64,000 nt of DNA. It comes from Phialocephala subalpina (lineage: Eukaryota > Ascomycota > Leotiomycetes > Helotiales > Mollisiaceae). Below the pieces are notes generated by a model that had not been told where the DNA came from, ran no database searches, and saw nothing but the letters and a program-made list of their open reading frames with translations. The stretch spans positions 535,535-599,534 of the forward strand of contig FJOG01000032.1 of assembly GCA_900073065.1 (NCBI GenBank), written 5' to 3'. The number at the start of each line of letters is the position of its first letter. The first letter of the stretch is position 1. The position numbers and the translations under genes are program-made. Positions 52,468 to 62,870 of the stretch are shown here, piece by piece.

Positions 52468-54392
52468 ATGGATATCGGTTTGGTCACCCAGATACCTTGT
52501 GCTAATGTCACTGGAGGCGGTGGACTTCAGTGCACTAATAATGCCTCAAATCTGTGTAGAGACTGCTCTCTGGTGAAGGCAAGTGGTTTTGTAGAAAATG
52601 GCAGAACACGGAGCACGTGCTAACAGCGTACACCTTCCAGTACTGCAGCAGAGAATGTCAGAAGGCACATTGGCCGATCCACAAACACGACTGCAAATCT
52701 CCGTTGATGAAGTCAACCTGGACCCCAGGATGGGTGCGTGAGAAGCGACAACCAACATTCGTCACCGATGGTCCGCCGATGAGTCAGTACGGCAGGAAGA
52801 AATACCTCTGGGGAAATGTTTCAGCTATCGACATTCTGAACCTCGGTAAGAACGAAGTCTCCGTCGAGCAAGACTTCAGTATTCTCTTTGCAGGTGAGTT
52901 GAGATCAGCAATCTCTGGTGATGCCTTCTTCTCATCTTTCTCCAGCTTCTGGAGACCTCAGAAACGTGGTCAAGTCAGTAAACAGCATGGTATTTTTCCT
53001 GTCTGCACGTCGGGATATCGTAATAAACGATATAGACATCGACATCGTGGCCCGAAATGCAATTCTTCTCTTGGTTGCTATGAATTTCCCGGCAGAAGAA
53101 GCAGCATCCATGATGCTTCATCTGTGGTATTCTGCTCTTGTTCCACAAGGCCTCGTTGATCGTCTGCAAAAGAAAATCATGCCGCTTGTTCAGGATGTCT
53201 GCACGAAGATCCGCGAGAAGCCTTCGACCAGTCTACAGTCTAAGACTTGGAGATGCGGTCCAACATCTTTGCGACTTGTCTTGCAAAAGCAGGAGTGGGA
53301 CAAGGTTCTTCTCTACTTCCAGGTTCCTGATACCTTATCCGCAGATCAAGCACAGAAGATCCGGGTCTCCACAACACTGGCAAGGATGGATCATGTTGAC
53401 CGTGCTTTATTCAGTCAACAACCAGGATGGCGTGTCGGGATGATGAAGTTTCGTGAAGACGGTATTCTGCTACCTTTTGGAGCCTCTCGTCACTCATTCA
53501 AGCAACCAAACCCGTGAGTACATTTGAAATTATGATGGTACAAAGCATGTTAACTTCTACCAGTACGTTCTATCATGTAACAGATGACTGGCCTATGATG
53601 GACTCAGCAGAACCACTCAATGGTTGGGCAGCAAGAGATGTCAGAGCCAAAGCCTCTGTAAAGAACGATCTATATGGCGGGCTGGCTCTCCACATCGTGC
53701 ACAATCTCACGGAATTCTGCCACAATATTCAACTATATCCTCTTCGCTTCCAACTGTTCCAGGTTGACGCAAGAGCATTGCCGAACATGGTCAGGGACAT
53801 AGGGTTACCGGATACTCGCTTCGATAGGATAGAGGTACGAAATCCTTCCATTGCACGTACAGTATCAATCATGTTCGCCCAACCTGACTTCTGCACTCTC
53901 CAGGTATCTAACATCACAGATCTCTGCCATCTTGGCCCCGCTGCCACTCTTTCGACATTTGGCCCGATGCTCAAGCGAAAAGCACAAAACCCTCATGCGA
54001 CACTCCTCACACTTTTCATAAATGCTGTTCACGAAAGCATCACTCCACTCGATGAAATAGGCGGCTTGCAAGCTGATCTCAAGAAGGTCATGCGATACAT
54101 ACCCTTCAGCCCAAACATGATGCGCGACAAGACCAGCCCCCAAATGATCAAGGTTATAGAGGCACGCATGATGTTCCGCGACTTTGACGAACTCTTCGAG
54201 CGGTACATGAAAGCTCATTCACTTCCTCAGATAGGCAGAGCAGCAGGTCTCGAGATGAAAGACCGGAACACGATTGTCGACCCATTTCCTTTCCGGCTGA
54301 GCAAAAATGCAACGCAGGAGGAGTTCGATATGAAGGTTTGCGATGGTGCTTCTGGAGGCGAGCGATATGTTGAGTGGAGAAATCTTGAGTAG
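52468..54392 (+). CDS. MYND zinc-finger protein with DUF4470-like region
   Basis: Four exons, 52468-52578, 52641-52893, 52946-53513 and 53564-54392, give 586 residues. The first intron (62 nt) has a GC donor (AAG-GCAAGT) with a branch-like GCTAAC and a CAG acceptor. It joins CTNNASNLCRDCSLVK to YCSRECQKAHWPIHKHDC, restoring the complete MYND zinc finger (C-x2-C ... YCS-x2-C-x3-HW-x2-H-x3-C). Next comes a region with SILFAASGDLRNVVKSV, ending about residue 140, the start of the DUF4470 domain that fungi pair with MYND fingers. The remainder contains DHVDRALFSQQPGWRVGMMK and DDWPMMDSAEPLNGW, also typical for this class. MYND fingers bind proline-rich peptides, so a protein-interaction role is likely. 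No SET domain is present. Confidence 0.85.
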
Positions 54393-54633
54393 GACATCGA
54401 TGGGCTTGTAGGAGAGAAGCAGGCGCAGGAGCACAGGATGTACTTGCGGATCCTTTACAACACGCAAATGTTCACCAGCACTTGGGACATTATCATAGCT
54501 CAGGGCTGTGATTGACAGGCTGAACATTGAGTGTAAGGAATATTCTCGTGATCGGTCCCACCGCGAGGGGCCTATGCTTTACTCAAGAGGTCTTCATCAG
54601 ACTGTTTTAATTTGAGTAGAACCGATAAAACCT
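54393..54633. other. Intergenic, convergent 3' regions
   Basis: 240 bases between two convergent genes with no feature seen. Confidence 0.4.
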
Positions 54634-57058
54634 TTAGCTCAAACTCAACTTCTCAACCCTCTTCTCAAGACTCTCCTCAAACCCACTCACCCCCCTCTCC
54701 AACACCTTCATCACTCCACCCTTCAACAAATACACCACCCTCCTCCTACTTTCCTCTTCTTCCCCACCCTCATCATCCTCACTCCCCTCCCCATCCTTCT
54801 CTCCCTCAACCACTCGTCGAATCATATACCGATCGTGGCTCACCACCAAAATAGCTCCATTCCAGCTTGACAAAGCATCAGCTAACGCAGTCACTGTGTG
54901 GAAGTCCAGATGTGTGGTAATTTCATCTAGGACTAGGAGTTGAGGACTCTTCCAGAGAAGGCGAGCTAGGGCGAGACGAACCAGTTGGCCTCCTGACAGT
55001 TTGGTAAGTGGGACGTCGGATGCAGTTCGACCCGGAAGACCTAGGGAGCCTAGGAGACCGCGGATTTCGCCTTCGTCGAGCTCGGATTCGACATCGCGAG
55101 TCAAGAGCGACAAAGCAGTGAGTTCAGGCTCTGCTCGGCCAAGAGATTGGAGGTCTTCAACTGCGTGCTGGGAGTAGTATCCCATGCGGAGGCGAGGATG
55201 GCGGGTTACTGTGCCTTTAGTGGGTTTCGTGGTGTCGGTTAGGAGTTTTATGAGTGTTGATTTGCCGCAACCGTTGAGCCCGACGACGCCGATGCGGTCG
55301 CCCATGTGGATCGTGAGATCTACCTCCTGTAGAACAATCGGCGCTGGAGTTGCACTCTTTTTCAGAACGGGATATTTGAAAGTTACTTTCTCCAGCGACA
55401 CAAGTGGGCCTGGGAATCGGAGATCAGGAGCAACAGGAAGGAGGATAGAGACCCCTCTTTCGTCTTGCGGGACTTCGATCTCAGCCCTTGCAGTCAAGTG
55501 GTAACCTTCTAAATCACGATTGAGCTTGAAGCGACCACCTGTAGCACTCTTCTCCATCCCCATTCTGTTGTCAAGTTTCTTCTGTCGAGACTTGGCTTGG
55601 CGGAGCTTATTCTCGTCCCCTGTCGCTTTGCCTTGCTTGATGTTCTGTGCAATGGTTTGCTGCATGTGAGCCTTCTGCTTGTCTTGAGCATCTTTCATGC
55701 GGCCGAGGTACAGCTTCTTGTCTCGGATCGATTCGTCGTAGGCTGTAAGATCGCCGCGGAAGTACGTGAGTTCGTGATCTCGGAGAATGATCAATTCCTG
55801 GCAGACGGTGTTGATAAAATCGCGGTCATGAGAGACGAGGACAAGAGTTGGTGGATTGGGACCATCATCTCGGAGGCGGAGGAGATACTTTTGTAGCCAG
55901 ATGATGCCGAGAAGATCGAGAAAGTTGGTAGGTTCGTCGAGGATGAGGATGTCGGTTGGTTGAAGGAGGGCGCTGGCGAGGTTCGTTCGCATTCGCCAAC
56001 CGCCAGAGAGGGTTGAGACGGGCTGCTCGAACTTCGTTTTTGAAAAGCCAAGACCAGTGAGGATACCTCGTGCTTTGACTTCGATGTCGGCGATTCTCGC
56101 AGGTTCAAGTTGTGATTGAAGTTCAGCTAGGAGGTCGCTTGCTGCGTGCGTCTCTTCCTTGACGGTCTCTTCATCAATCTCTTCATCGGTTTGAGATACA
56201 CTGGCATTTGTTTAGTCAAACTTACGTATTCGAATGAGAAACCTTACCGTTCAGCGAATTCAGCAATCTTCTTCTCAAATGCAATTAAAGCTTTGCGTGC
56301 AGCCATGCCTCGTGTTCCACTTCGGAGTCGAGCATCTTTGTCGAGCTCGAACAGTTCTTTCTTCATTCGATCATGATGAACTTGACGGAAGGCACGAAGT
56401 GGAGAAAGGGGGGAATCTGGACTGTCGATACCTTTTGACAGGACTGAAGGGACATTAGTCTCGGAGCAAATCATTCCGGAACGGTTCGAACATACCACCA
56501 ATCTCTCGCTGAAGCTCATTTCTTGAAGTGGCTCTGTCAATCACTTCCTCCAACACAGACAATTTGCTTCCCGAGCTAGCATCTCCTACTGCAGGCTTCA
56601 CTTTATCACTCTCAGCAGATCCATCTGTGGAGGTTTGCTGCAGGATAGAAATTCTAGTTTGTATTGGAATGCCAGGAATGAGCTTTTCGGCAACTGCTTT
56701 CAAAATGGCTGCCACACGAGGTTGGTTTTGATCTGAGACTGGATTCTAGCTTACTCACTTGACTTCCCAGTTCCATTTCGACCAATCAAAGCATAGTGAA
56801 TGCCAGCTTTAAGCTTGAGGCTAGCATTGGCTAAGATCTCGAGGCCTTCGGCTCTCGCTTTCCCTTTCGGTTTCGAAGCCGAGTTCCCAGATGTGACAGT
56901 GATATTGAGGCCTTGAATATCAAGCTGATCCTAGATTAATGACGGCAAGATAAATTGAGCGAGAAATATACCTCTTCGTAAACAGGATTCTTGATATCAA
57001 AGCGAGTTTGCTTGCACGAGCATAGGATCGTGGTGGCGCTTTCCTCAACGGTGGTCAT
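54634..57058 (-). CDS. ABC-F family ATPase
   Basis: Five exons on the minus strand: 57058-56972, 56930-56759, 56708-56496, 56443-56248 and 56200-54634, giving 744 residues. Introns are 41-52 nt and frame-consistent. Two ATP-binding cassettes with no membrane segments define an ABC-F (soluble, ribosome-associated) protein. Cassette 1 has ALIGRNGTGKS-TILK (Walker A, spliced at the Ser), LSGGWRMRTNLASALL (signature) and ILILDEPTNFLDL (Walker B). The linker between cassettes is Lys-rich and helical (KQKAHMQQTIAQNIKQGKAT). Cassette 2 has GVVGLNGCGKSTLIKLL, LSGGQLVRLALARLL and LLVLDEITTHLDFHT. In the last, the usual EPTNHLD reads EITTHLD, while the catalytic Glu and the LD remain. ABC-F proteins act on ribosomes in translation control or quality control (GCN20, ARB1, New1 relatives). 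Which one this is cannot be decided. Confidence 0.92.
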
Positions 57059-58578
57059 TGTCACGTGAGTGATCTTTGTCGTTGTCCTTGTTGTCTGTGC
57101 CTGAGGCTTTCGTAGGTGGATAAACTCGGGCTGCTGTAATTTTCGATGCCAAGGGCTGTGTCTCGCTCTGAGGCAGGAATTGGAAACGGGGGCATCTCAG
57201 TGTTGATAACCGAACTCGGGAAAGCGGCTCATCGAGGAAAACTTCAAGTGACACAGCCGATTTCTCGGCCTGACTCACAACAAATCCTCAATAAACGCGT
57301 CGATAAGCTTTCAGACTCCTGCCTTCTCCTTTCTGCGTTCAGCTGTTCGAAGACTCCGCAGACTGCATCGTTATTGACTCATCGCCAAGAGCATTGGATG
57401 AGTCTTCTTTGATTGAGTGAGTTGGAGATATCTGAAGAGTCGCGTTTCGTGGCTGAGATTGCGAGATCTTGAAATTGCTTTTGCGGCTTAGTGGCAGACC
57501 CACGTGATGCTCTCCCACTTTTGGACATATTAAAAGTTCGACGAGGTCTGTCTGGTCTTGAAATTAATGTTGCATGTGTTTTGAACGGATTTTGAAGAGA
57601 TCCTATGAAGAATAGGGAGTAAGAAGCACGAAAGCACGTGATCATTTTGAGAACTCAGCAGTGCCTTCCTTTTCCATTCATCCTCGGCACTGGAACGCCC
57701 ATCATTAGATTGAAAGTTGTGCTGATCTTGTCTTTGCCTTCAAAACTTGTCAATTTACTTTTTGGAGAAGCCGAGTCTCACATCAAGAACACTTTTTAAT
57801 TGTAAGGAAGGGGACACGATGTGCTGCCACTTTTGAGATTCATAGTTGATCACATATGCCGGCGCATCCGAGATCGATCGCCTCCAATCGCATCGATTCC
57901 CTTCACATCAAAGTTCTTGAGTCTCAATGCAGACATTGGCCACCTTTGCAGCAACATCTATGCCAAAGCTGGTGTCTATGCCCCGATGCGGTTCAAATAA
58001 GGAAATCGCAAGCATAGCCACTCAAAAATATGTTTCAAACACATCGTCATGTTCCATGTTTAGAGTCAAATGGGCCGTCGTCAAAACAGACTCATCTCAT
58101 GGAAAATCTATTTCCGCGCCACGGTTTGTGGGGTTGGTGGAACCTTTAACCCCGCAAACGGCCCCTGACAGGGAGCGGAAGCTTAATTTAACCCTAAATG
58201 ATCTGTTCAGGAGATCTCGGTTCGTCAGCCGAACAGACCCTTAGAAAACATCTTGGTTTCGTGGACACTTGATCTTGAGGAAGAAGCACTTGGATGCATT
58301 CTTCCGTGTGCGATTGCAGGATCCTCGAGACATCCAAAAAGAACTTGGTGAGATCCTCCTTTGCAGGGAAGAAGTTTCTCCAGATTGAATGGAATTTCTT
58401 CCGTTTCCGAGGTGATTCCCAATCCAGAAGTTTGTCCGGATCGCCCGAGGGATATTCCTTACCAGAATGCTCTCATATCTTATTTCACATATAAGCCATG
58501 CATCTTGGCTCCTGTAATGCCGCAACATCCATCTTGGCTTCATCTCCTCAGTCAAGTTCTAAGTCTCCAAAGTTCAAG
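57059..58578. other. Intergenic with one weak candidate small gene
   Basis: Contains the promoters of the ABC-F gene and of the polygalacturonase gene. A minus-strand ATG at about 57527 opens a 49-codon frame (MSKSGRASRGSATKPQKQFQ...). A further open piece at about 57345-57240 (FEQLNAERRRQESESLSTRL) could be a second exon, but no good intron joins them. From 57650 to 58500 nothing gene-like is seen. Confidence 0.35.
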
Positions 58579-60181
58579 ATGCGTTCTCTCATTATTCTTG
58601 CCGCCTTCGCACCGATTGCTTTGGGATGTGACAATCCTGCTTCGGATGCTTGTGCTTCTGCTCTCACAGCCTCATCTGCAGCTGCTGCCACATTCTGCAA
58701 CACGTACACCTTGACTTCTCAAACGGCAACTACCGGCCTTCCAGCTTATGCTACCTATTGCTCGAACAAGCCGGCCAAGATCTCAAGTGCTTGCAGCTGC
58801 CTCGTCACTGCTAGTACCACAGCCACGACACTCGTAACGACCACTGTAAGTCTCGTTTTGCAAGCAAAACTCCAAATGGTTCTAATGGGACTACAGAAAG
58901 CAACAACTTCAAGCAGCGTCAAATCTACCACCACCACCGCCAAGACTACCTCTACAGCGGCTGCCGGAACTGGCGTCACTTGCACGGTCACTGAGTATGC
59001 TTCAATCACCTCAGCTGTTGCTTCATGCACCAACATTGTGCTCTCGGGCATCTCGGCTCCGGCGAGCTCCACCATTCTCTTGACGAAGCTGAAGACGGGT
59101 TCCACCGTGACCTTCGCAGGAAATACAGTGAGTACAGCTCCTTCCTCCTTCAACTGAAATCTGACTAACTTCATCAGACTTTCGGGACAACCTCAGATAG
59201 CAGCTTCAACCCCATCGAGATTGCAGGAACAGACATCACCATCACCGGCGCAGCCGGCCACGTGATCGATGGAAATGGACAAGCCTACTGGGATGGTCAG
59301 GGAAGCAATGGAGGAGTTGACAAGTTCGTCTCCTATTTCCTCCTCCCAACTCTTCTCGCATCTAACAAATCACAGACCAGACCACTTCATCGTCCTCGAC
59401 AAAATGGTAAACGGCGTAATCACCAATCTCAACATCCAAAACTGGCCCGTCCACTGCTTCGACGTAACCGGCTGTACCGGTCTCGTAATCGACAATCTCC
59501 ATATGGACAACTCCGCCGGTAACGCCGCCAACTCTGCTTCCGGCGGTCTTGCCGCTGCTCACAATTCCGATGGTTTCGATTTCTCGAGCTCTGATAACGT
59601 GATTTTGTCGAATACCTATGTGAGCAACCAGGACGACTGTGTGGCGGTGACGAGTGGTGTTAACGTTACGGTCACGGGCATGACTTGTATTGGAGGTCAT
59701 GGATTGAGTATTGGGAGTGTGGGTGGGAAGAGTGATAATACGGTTACGGATATTACGTTCTCCGACTCTTCTGTCAGCAACTCGCAGAATGGATGCAGAA
59801 TCAAGACAAACTCTGGGACAACCGGCGCCGTAAGTCTCCAATACGTATTCCTTGAATTTCCTTCCCTGTCCGGGCGGACCTAACGAGAACTAGATCTCCG
59901 GCATCACGTACAAAAATATCGCTCTCTCAGGGATAAGCATCTACGGCATCGACGTCCAACAAGATTACCTGAACGGAGGACCAACTGGTACCCCAACAAA
60001 TGGCGTCACGATCGCGGGTGTGACGTTTGATAATGTGACTGGGACTTGCACCTCTGCTGGGACAGATTACTATATTCTGTGTGGAAGTGGAAGCTGTTCT
60101 GATTTCAGCTATACTGATGTCAGTATCACTGGTGGTGGGGTTGCGAGCAGTTGTAACTATCCTTCCTCTGGATGCCCTTAG
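58579..60181 (+). CDS. Secreted endopolygalacturonase (GH28) with N-terminal Cys-rich module
   Basis: Five exons, 58579-58845, 58897-59127, 59178-59323, 59376-59829 and 59894-60181, give 461 residues. Introns are 50-64 nt, all GT-AG. Residues 1-18 are a signal peptide ([16 protein letters not shown]). Residues 19-80 hold a Cys-rich module ([34 protein letters not shown]). Residues 80-115 are a Thr/Ser linker. From about 120 the GH28 beta-helix follows: [31 protein letters not shown] (Asp280 in the NSD motif), NQDDCVAV (Asp301-302), [12 protein letters not shown] (His323) and RIKT (Arg356, Lys358), all catalytic or substrate-binding residues of endo-alpha-1,4-polygalacturonases. It cleaves homogalacturonan in plant cell walls. 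The Cys-rich module is the odd part, since most fungal endoPGs start directly at the helix. Probably active. Confidence 0.93.
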
Positions 60182-60596
60182 AGGGTGAGATGCATGAAGT
60201 AGTGGAACGGCAGAAGAAAGATTTTATTGAGGCGAAACATATCTATGCGTGTGTTTCGAGTGAGCATTCCGTTGGATTTTTCGCATGCGAGGGAAACGCG
60301 GCTTTGAACTTTGCATTCTAGCCTTTCATAAGTATCTTGGAGACTTGGGACATTCCTAAACTCACTTGATGATCTTCAAACCTTGATGGTCAGCCTATTT
60401 TCGAGGTACACAGAAACAAAGCCTACCCAGGTTCGCCCCCTTTATTGAGCATCCCGGGCCTCCTCAAGTCTCTGTCAAGTTTGGCTACAATATCAAAGCC
60501 GTGTGCGGTAAATGCCTGGGCCTGCTCCATTCTCGTTCTGACACTATAATCAGTCTAAGCGGCCCACATTTTTCATGCCGCTGCTCAAGGCTCGAC
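60182..60596. other. Intergenic
   Basis: 3' end of the polygalacturonase gene and promoter of the HNH-like gene. No other feature seen. Confidence 0.4.
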
Positions 60597-61586
60597 ATGG
60601 CTTCAATTTTTAATGATGACGATGTGAAGAAGGCCTTGTCGCTCATTCAGAGCGCCAAGCTTCCTCACCCATCTGGCCCACTGCTTTCATCCTTCATAAT
60701 TGAAGCTCTCTACCCTCGATTAGCCGCTCAGTATGTACTGCAGACATGTCGGCCTGGTCACAACCAACAAACTTGTCTTCTTTAAATTATGTCTGATTGG
60801 AGCTACTTGGTTGAGTCCAGTATGTCTCCTGCATGTCGCACCCTTTCCCATCGGCGATAGTTAATAGATAATTAAGTTTCAAAACACGCTTGTGCTCCAC
60901 CAGTACCCGACGCCGTCACTCAGGCTGTGATCACCAAACGTGATGGCGGCAAGTGCTGCATTACTGGCAAAGCCGGTCGTTTCTGGGATCCGCTGATCGT
61001 TGTTCCTGTTCTTCCCGTTCCGTCTCTTTGGATAGATGATGAGGTATGTCCAGTCGTTCAAGAGGATCATAACGCGACGAGAAGCTAATCATTGTCTTTA
61101 AAAGCCCCGAATCTTCAACATACTTGGTGCCTTCTTTACCCCTTCCTACCGCGACTGGTGGCTTGTCAATGCTCAAATACCCTGGGACATGAGCCCCTAT
61201 CACAACCACTGGCTTGTCCGCAGATCAGGAGCCAACGCCTTTGTGCAGGGGGTTGCAAAACTAGACAGATTACACCTGTCTATGGATGAAGTGAGTTGCG
61301 ACCGATGCGCAACCAAAGCACTTATATTTTTCTTCCTCTTGCTGACACTCTGGAATAGTATGAGGTCAAACATGTTTCCATTGGAACGCTGGATTCCATT
61401 GATCTCGACGGTTCTTATCTGCTATTGGGTGACTATTCCCGACTTAATATCGAGAAGGTGGATCCGCGCTTTATAGGGACTCATGCTCGACTTTCTCCGA
61501 GCTGCCGCTGGCTCGAGATTGCCAAGCAAATTTCCCCGAACATGGAAGCTCGACCATGTCTATCAATAGGTCGAGTAAATAATTAA
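60597..61586 (+). CDS. HNH-endonuclease-like domain protein (5' part of a probable HNH-APH fusion gene)
   Basis: Exons judged by eye: 60597-about 60728, 60904-61043, 61105-61290 and 61359-61586. The first gives MASIFNDDDVKKALSLIQS and a helical N-terminus. The second gives VTQAVITKRDGGKCCITGKA, GRFWDPLIVVPVLPVPSLW. The third gives PRIFNILGAFFTPSYRDWW, MSPYHNHWLVRRSGANAF and VQGVAKLDRLHLSMDE. The last gives YEVKHVSIGTLDSIDLDGSY and LGDYSRLNIEKVDPRFIGTH. The CxxTG knuckle is HNH-like, but the catalytic His after it reads Val, so nuclease activity is doubtful. The junction between the first and second exon is uncertain. If the last intron (GTCGAG at about 61570 to CGCAG near 61660) is spliced, translation would run on into the kinase-like part instead of stopping at 61586. 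Confidence 0.55.
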
Positions 61587-61660
61587 ACAACAAATTCTTA
61601 GCCTAGCCAAAGAGGTCCATTCTTTTTCTCTGGCCTAATGAAAACTGCTTGCCTCGCAGT

Positions 61661-62548
61661 CTGGCTCATGGCCTCAGGTAGGGTCAGAGTAGCCGCTTAT
61701 AAGATATTGCGAAAGATAGGGCATCGCATTTACGGGAGACCCGATGCCTATGAGCCCGTCCAGAGACTACGTCTATGAGCCCGTCCAGAGACTACGCCTA
61801 TGAGCCCGTCCAGAGACTACCTTTTGGGCTTTATCTAAATTATTGAGGAGACCCTGACAGGTTTTGGAACGAGTTCAACGCCTTGCAAATGGTGCGCCGG
61901 TATACTTCGGTCCCGGTTCCCCAGCCACTCGACCTGGTCATTACGCCAACAGGGTCAGACGACCCATTTCATTCTCATGATGCATACCTTCTCACCTCCC
62001 GAGTTCCAGGCATACCTCTTTCACGATGTCAGGACATGCTGTCAGACAGAGATGGCGCCGAGTTCGTTGCTCAGATGCAGGAGTACCTGACTCAAATTCG
62101 AGCTACCCCCAAGGCCGTCAGCCTAGAACATGCTATCTGCGACACTTTGGGCGGATCTTGCAGAGGCCCTCGCATCTCCAGTGGAAATCCCGTTGGGCCT
62201 TTCGTGGACGAGGCGGCTTTCAACAAGGTCCTGCGAAACCCGGATGACCCGAGCCGCAGAGGATACAGGGCCATATTTACGCATACGGATCTGAATCTAC
62301 GGAATATCTTGGCTGATCGGATCATTCGGCCTGATGGGACTCGGGGCGCCGACAGTGACGGGACTGTAGACTGGGAGAATTCCGGGTATTACCCCGAATA
62401 TTGGGATTATACTAACGCGTTTTTCGAGGGATTTAGGTGTAATCAGCGGTGGCGAGACGTTATGCACGAGATATTCAAGCCATTTGGGAACTTTTCAAAG
62501 GAGTTCGAGGTCGAGAAGAGAAGCTGGGAAGGGGGTAATTATATATAA
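61661..62548 (+). pseudogene. Aminoglycoside-phosphotransferase-like (APH) domain, broken
   Basis: Starts with VWLMASGRVRVAAYKILRKI, GHRIYGRPDAYEPVQRL, then meets the 25-bp triplication that shifts the frame into TGA. In the restored frame PFGLYLNY is followed by another TGA, then GDPDRFWNEFNAL and TSVPVPQPLDLV. From ATG 61889 onward the frame is open: LLTSRVPGIPLSRC, ICDTLGGSCRGPRIS, PIGPF-like NPVGPFVDEAAF, FTHTDLNLRNILAD (the H-x-D-x3-N catalytic loop) and GTVDWENSGYYPEYWDYTNA (the Mg-binding Asp). These are the conserved APH kinase motifs (PF01636) of a large fungal family with unknown small-molecule substrates. The N-lobe nucleotide-binding part is damaged, so the gene is very likely inactive. 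Confidence 0.75.
61746..61820 (+). repeat. Three tandem copies of a 25-bp unit
   Basis: Units at 61746-61770, 61771-61795 and 61796-61820 read G(C/T)CTATGAGCCCGTCCAGAG followed by ACTAC; only the second base differs in the middle copy. A single copy would keep the reading frame from GRPD through YEPVQRL into PFGLYL. The two extra copies add 50 bases and shift the frame. Near-perfect identity shows a recent duplication. Confidence 0.95.
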
Positions 62549-62870
62549 CTATTTTATATAATTAGTTTTATTAATTAAAAAAATATAAAAAATAAAATTA
62601 TATCAAATCTGACGTTTACTATTATATTATTTGCCAAATATCCTCTTTTTTATGTTTTAATAAAATGTATTATTAAATTATATTACACCGAGAATAAATT
62701 AAACGTCCAAGTTTAACATGCTCTTGGTTTCTTTCTTCGATGGGAAAACGTGATTTTAAAGTCACGGGATCTTACGTAACGCCACCTCCGAAAAAAAGGT
62801 TGTGTGGCAGGAGAACATCTCAAAACTCACAATTTCGCCAAAACACACCATCTCTTTCTCAACTCTGACT
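62549..62870. other. AT-rich 3' flank and promoter of the hydrolase gene
   Basis: The first 170 bases are AT-rich (possibly RIP-affected). The remainder is the presumed promoter of the next gene. The hydrolase frame is open upstream to 62802 but without an ATG. Confidence 0.45.

Noticed and set aside
58755..59174. Minus-strand open frame opposite the polygalacturonase 5' part
   Set aside because: Complement of the Thr/Ala-rich linker; the sense strand has signal peptide, introns and catalytic motifs.
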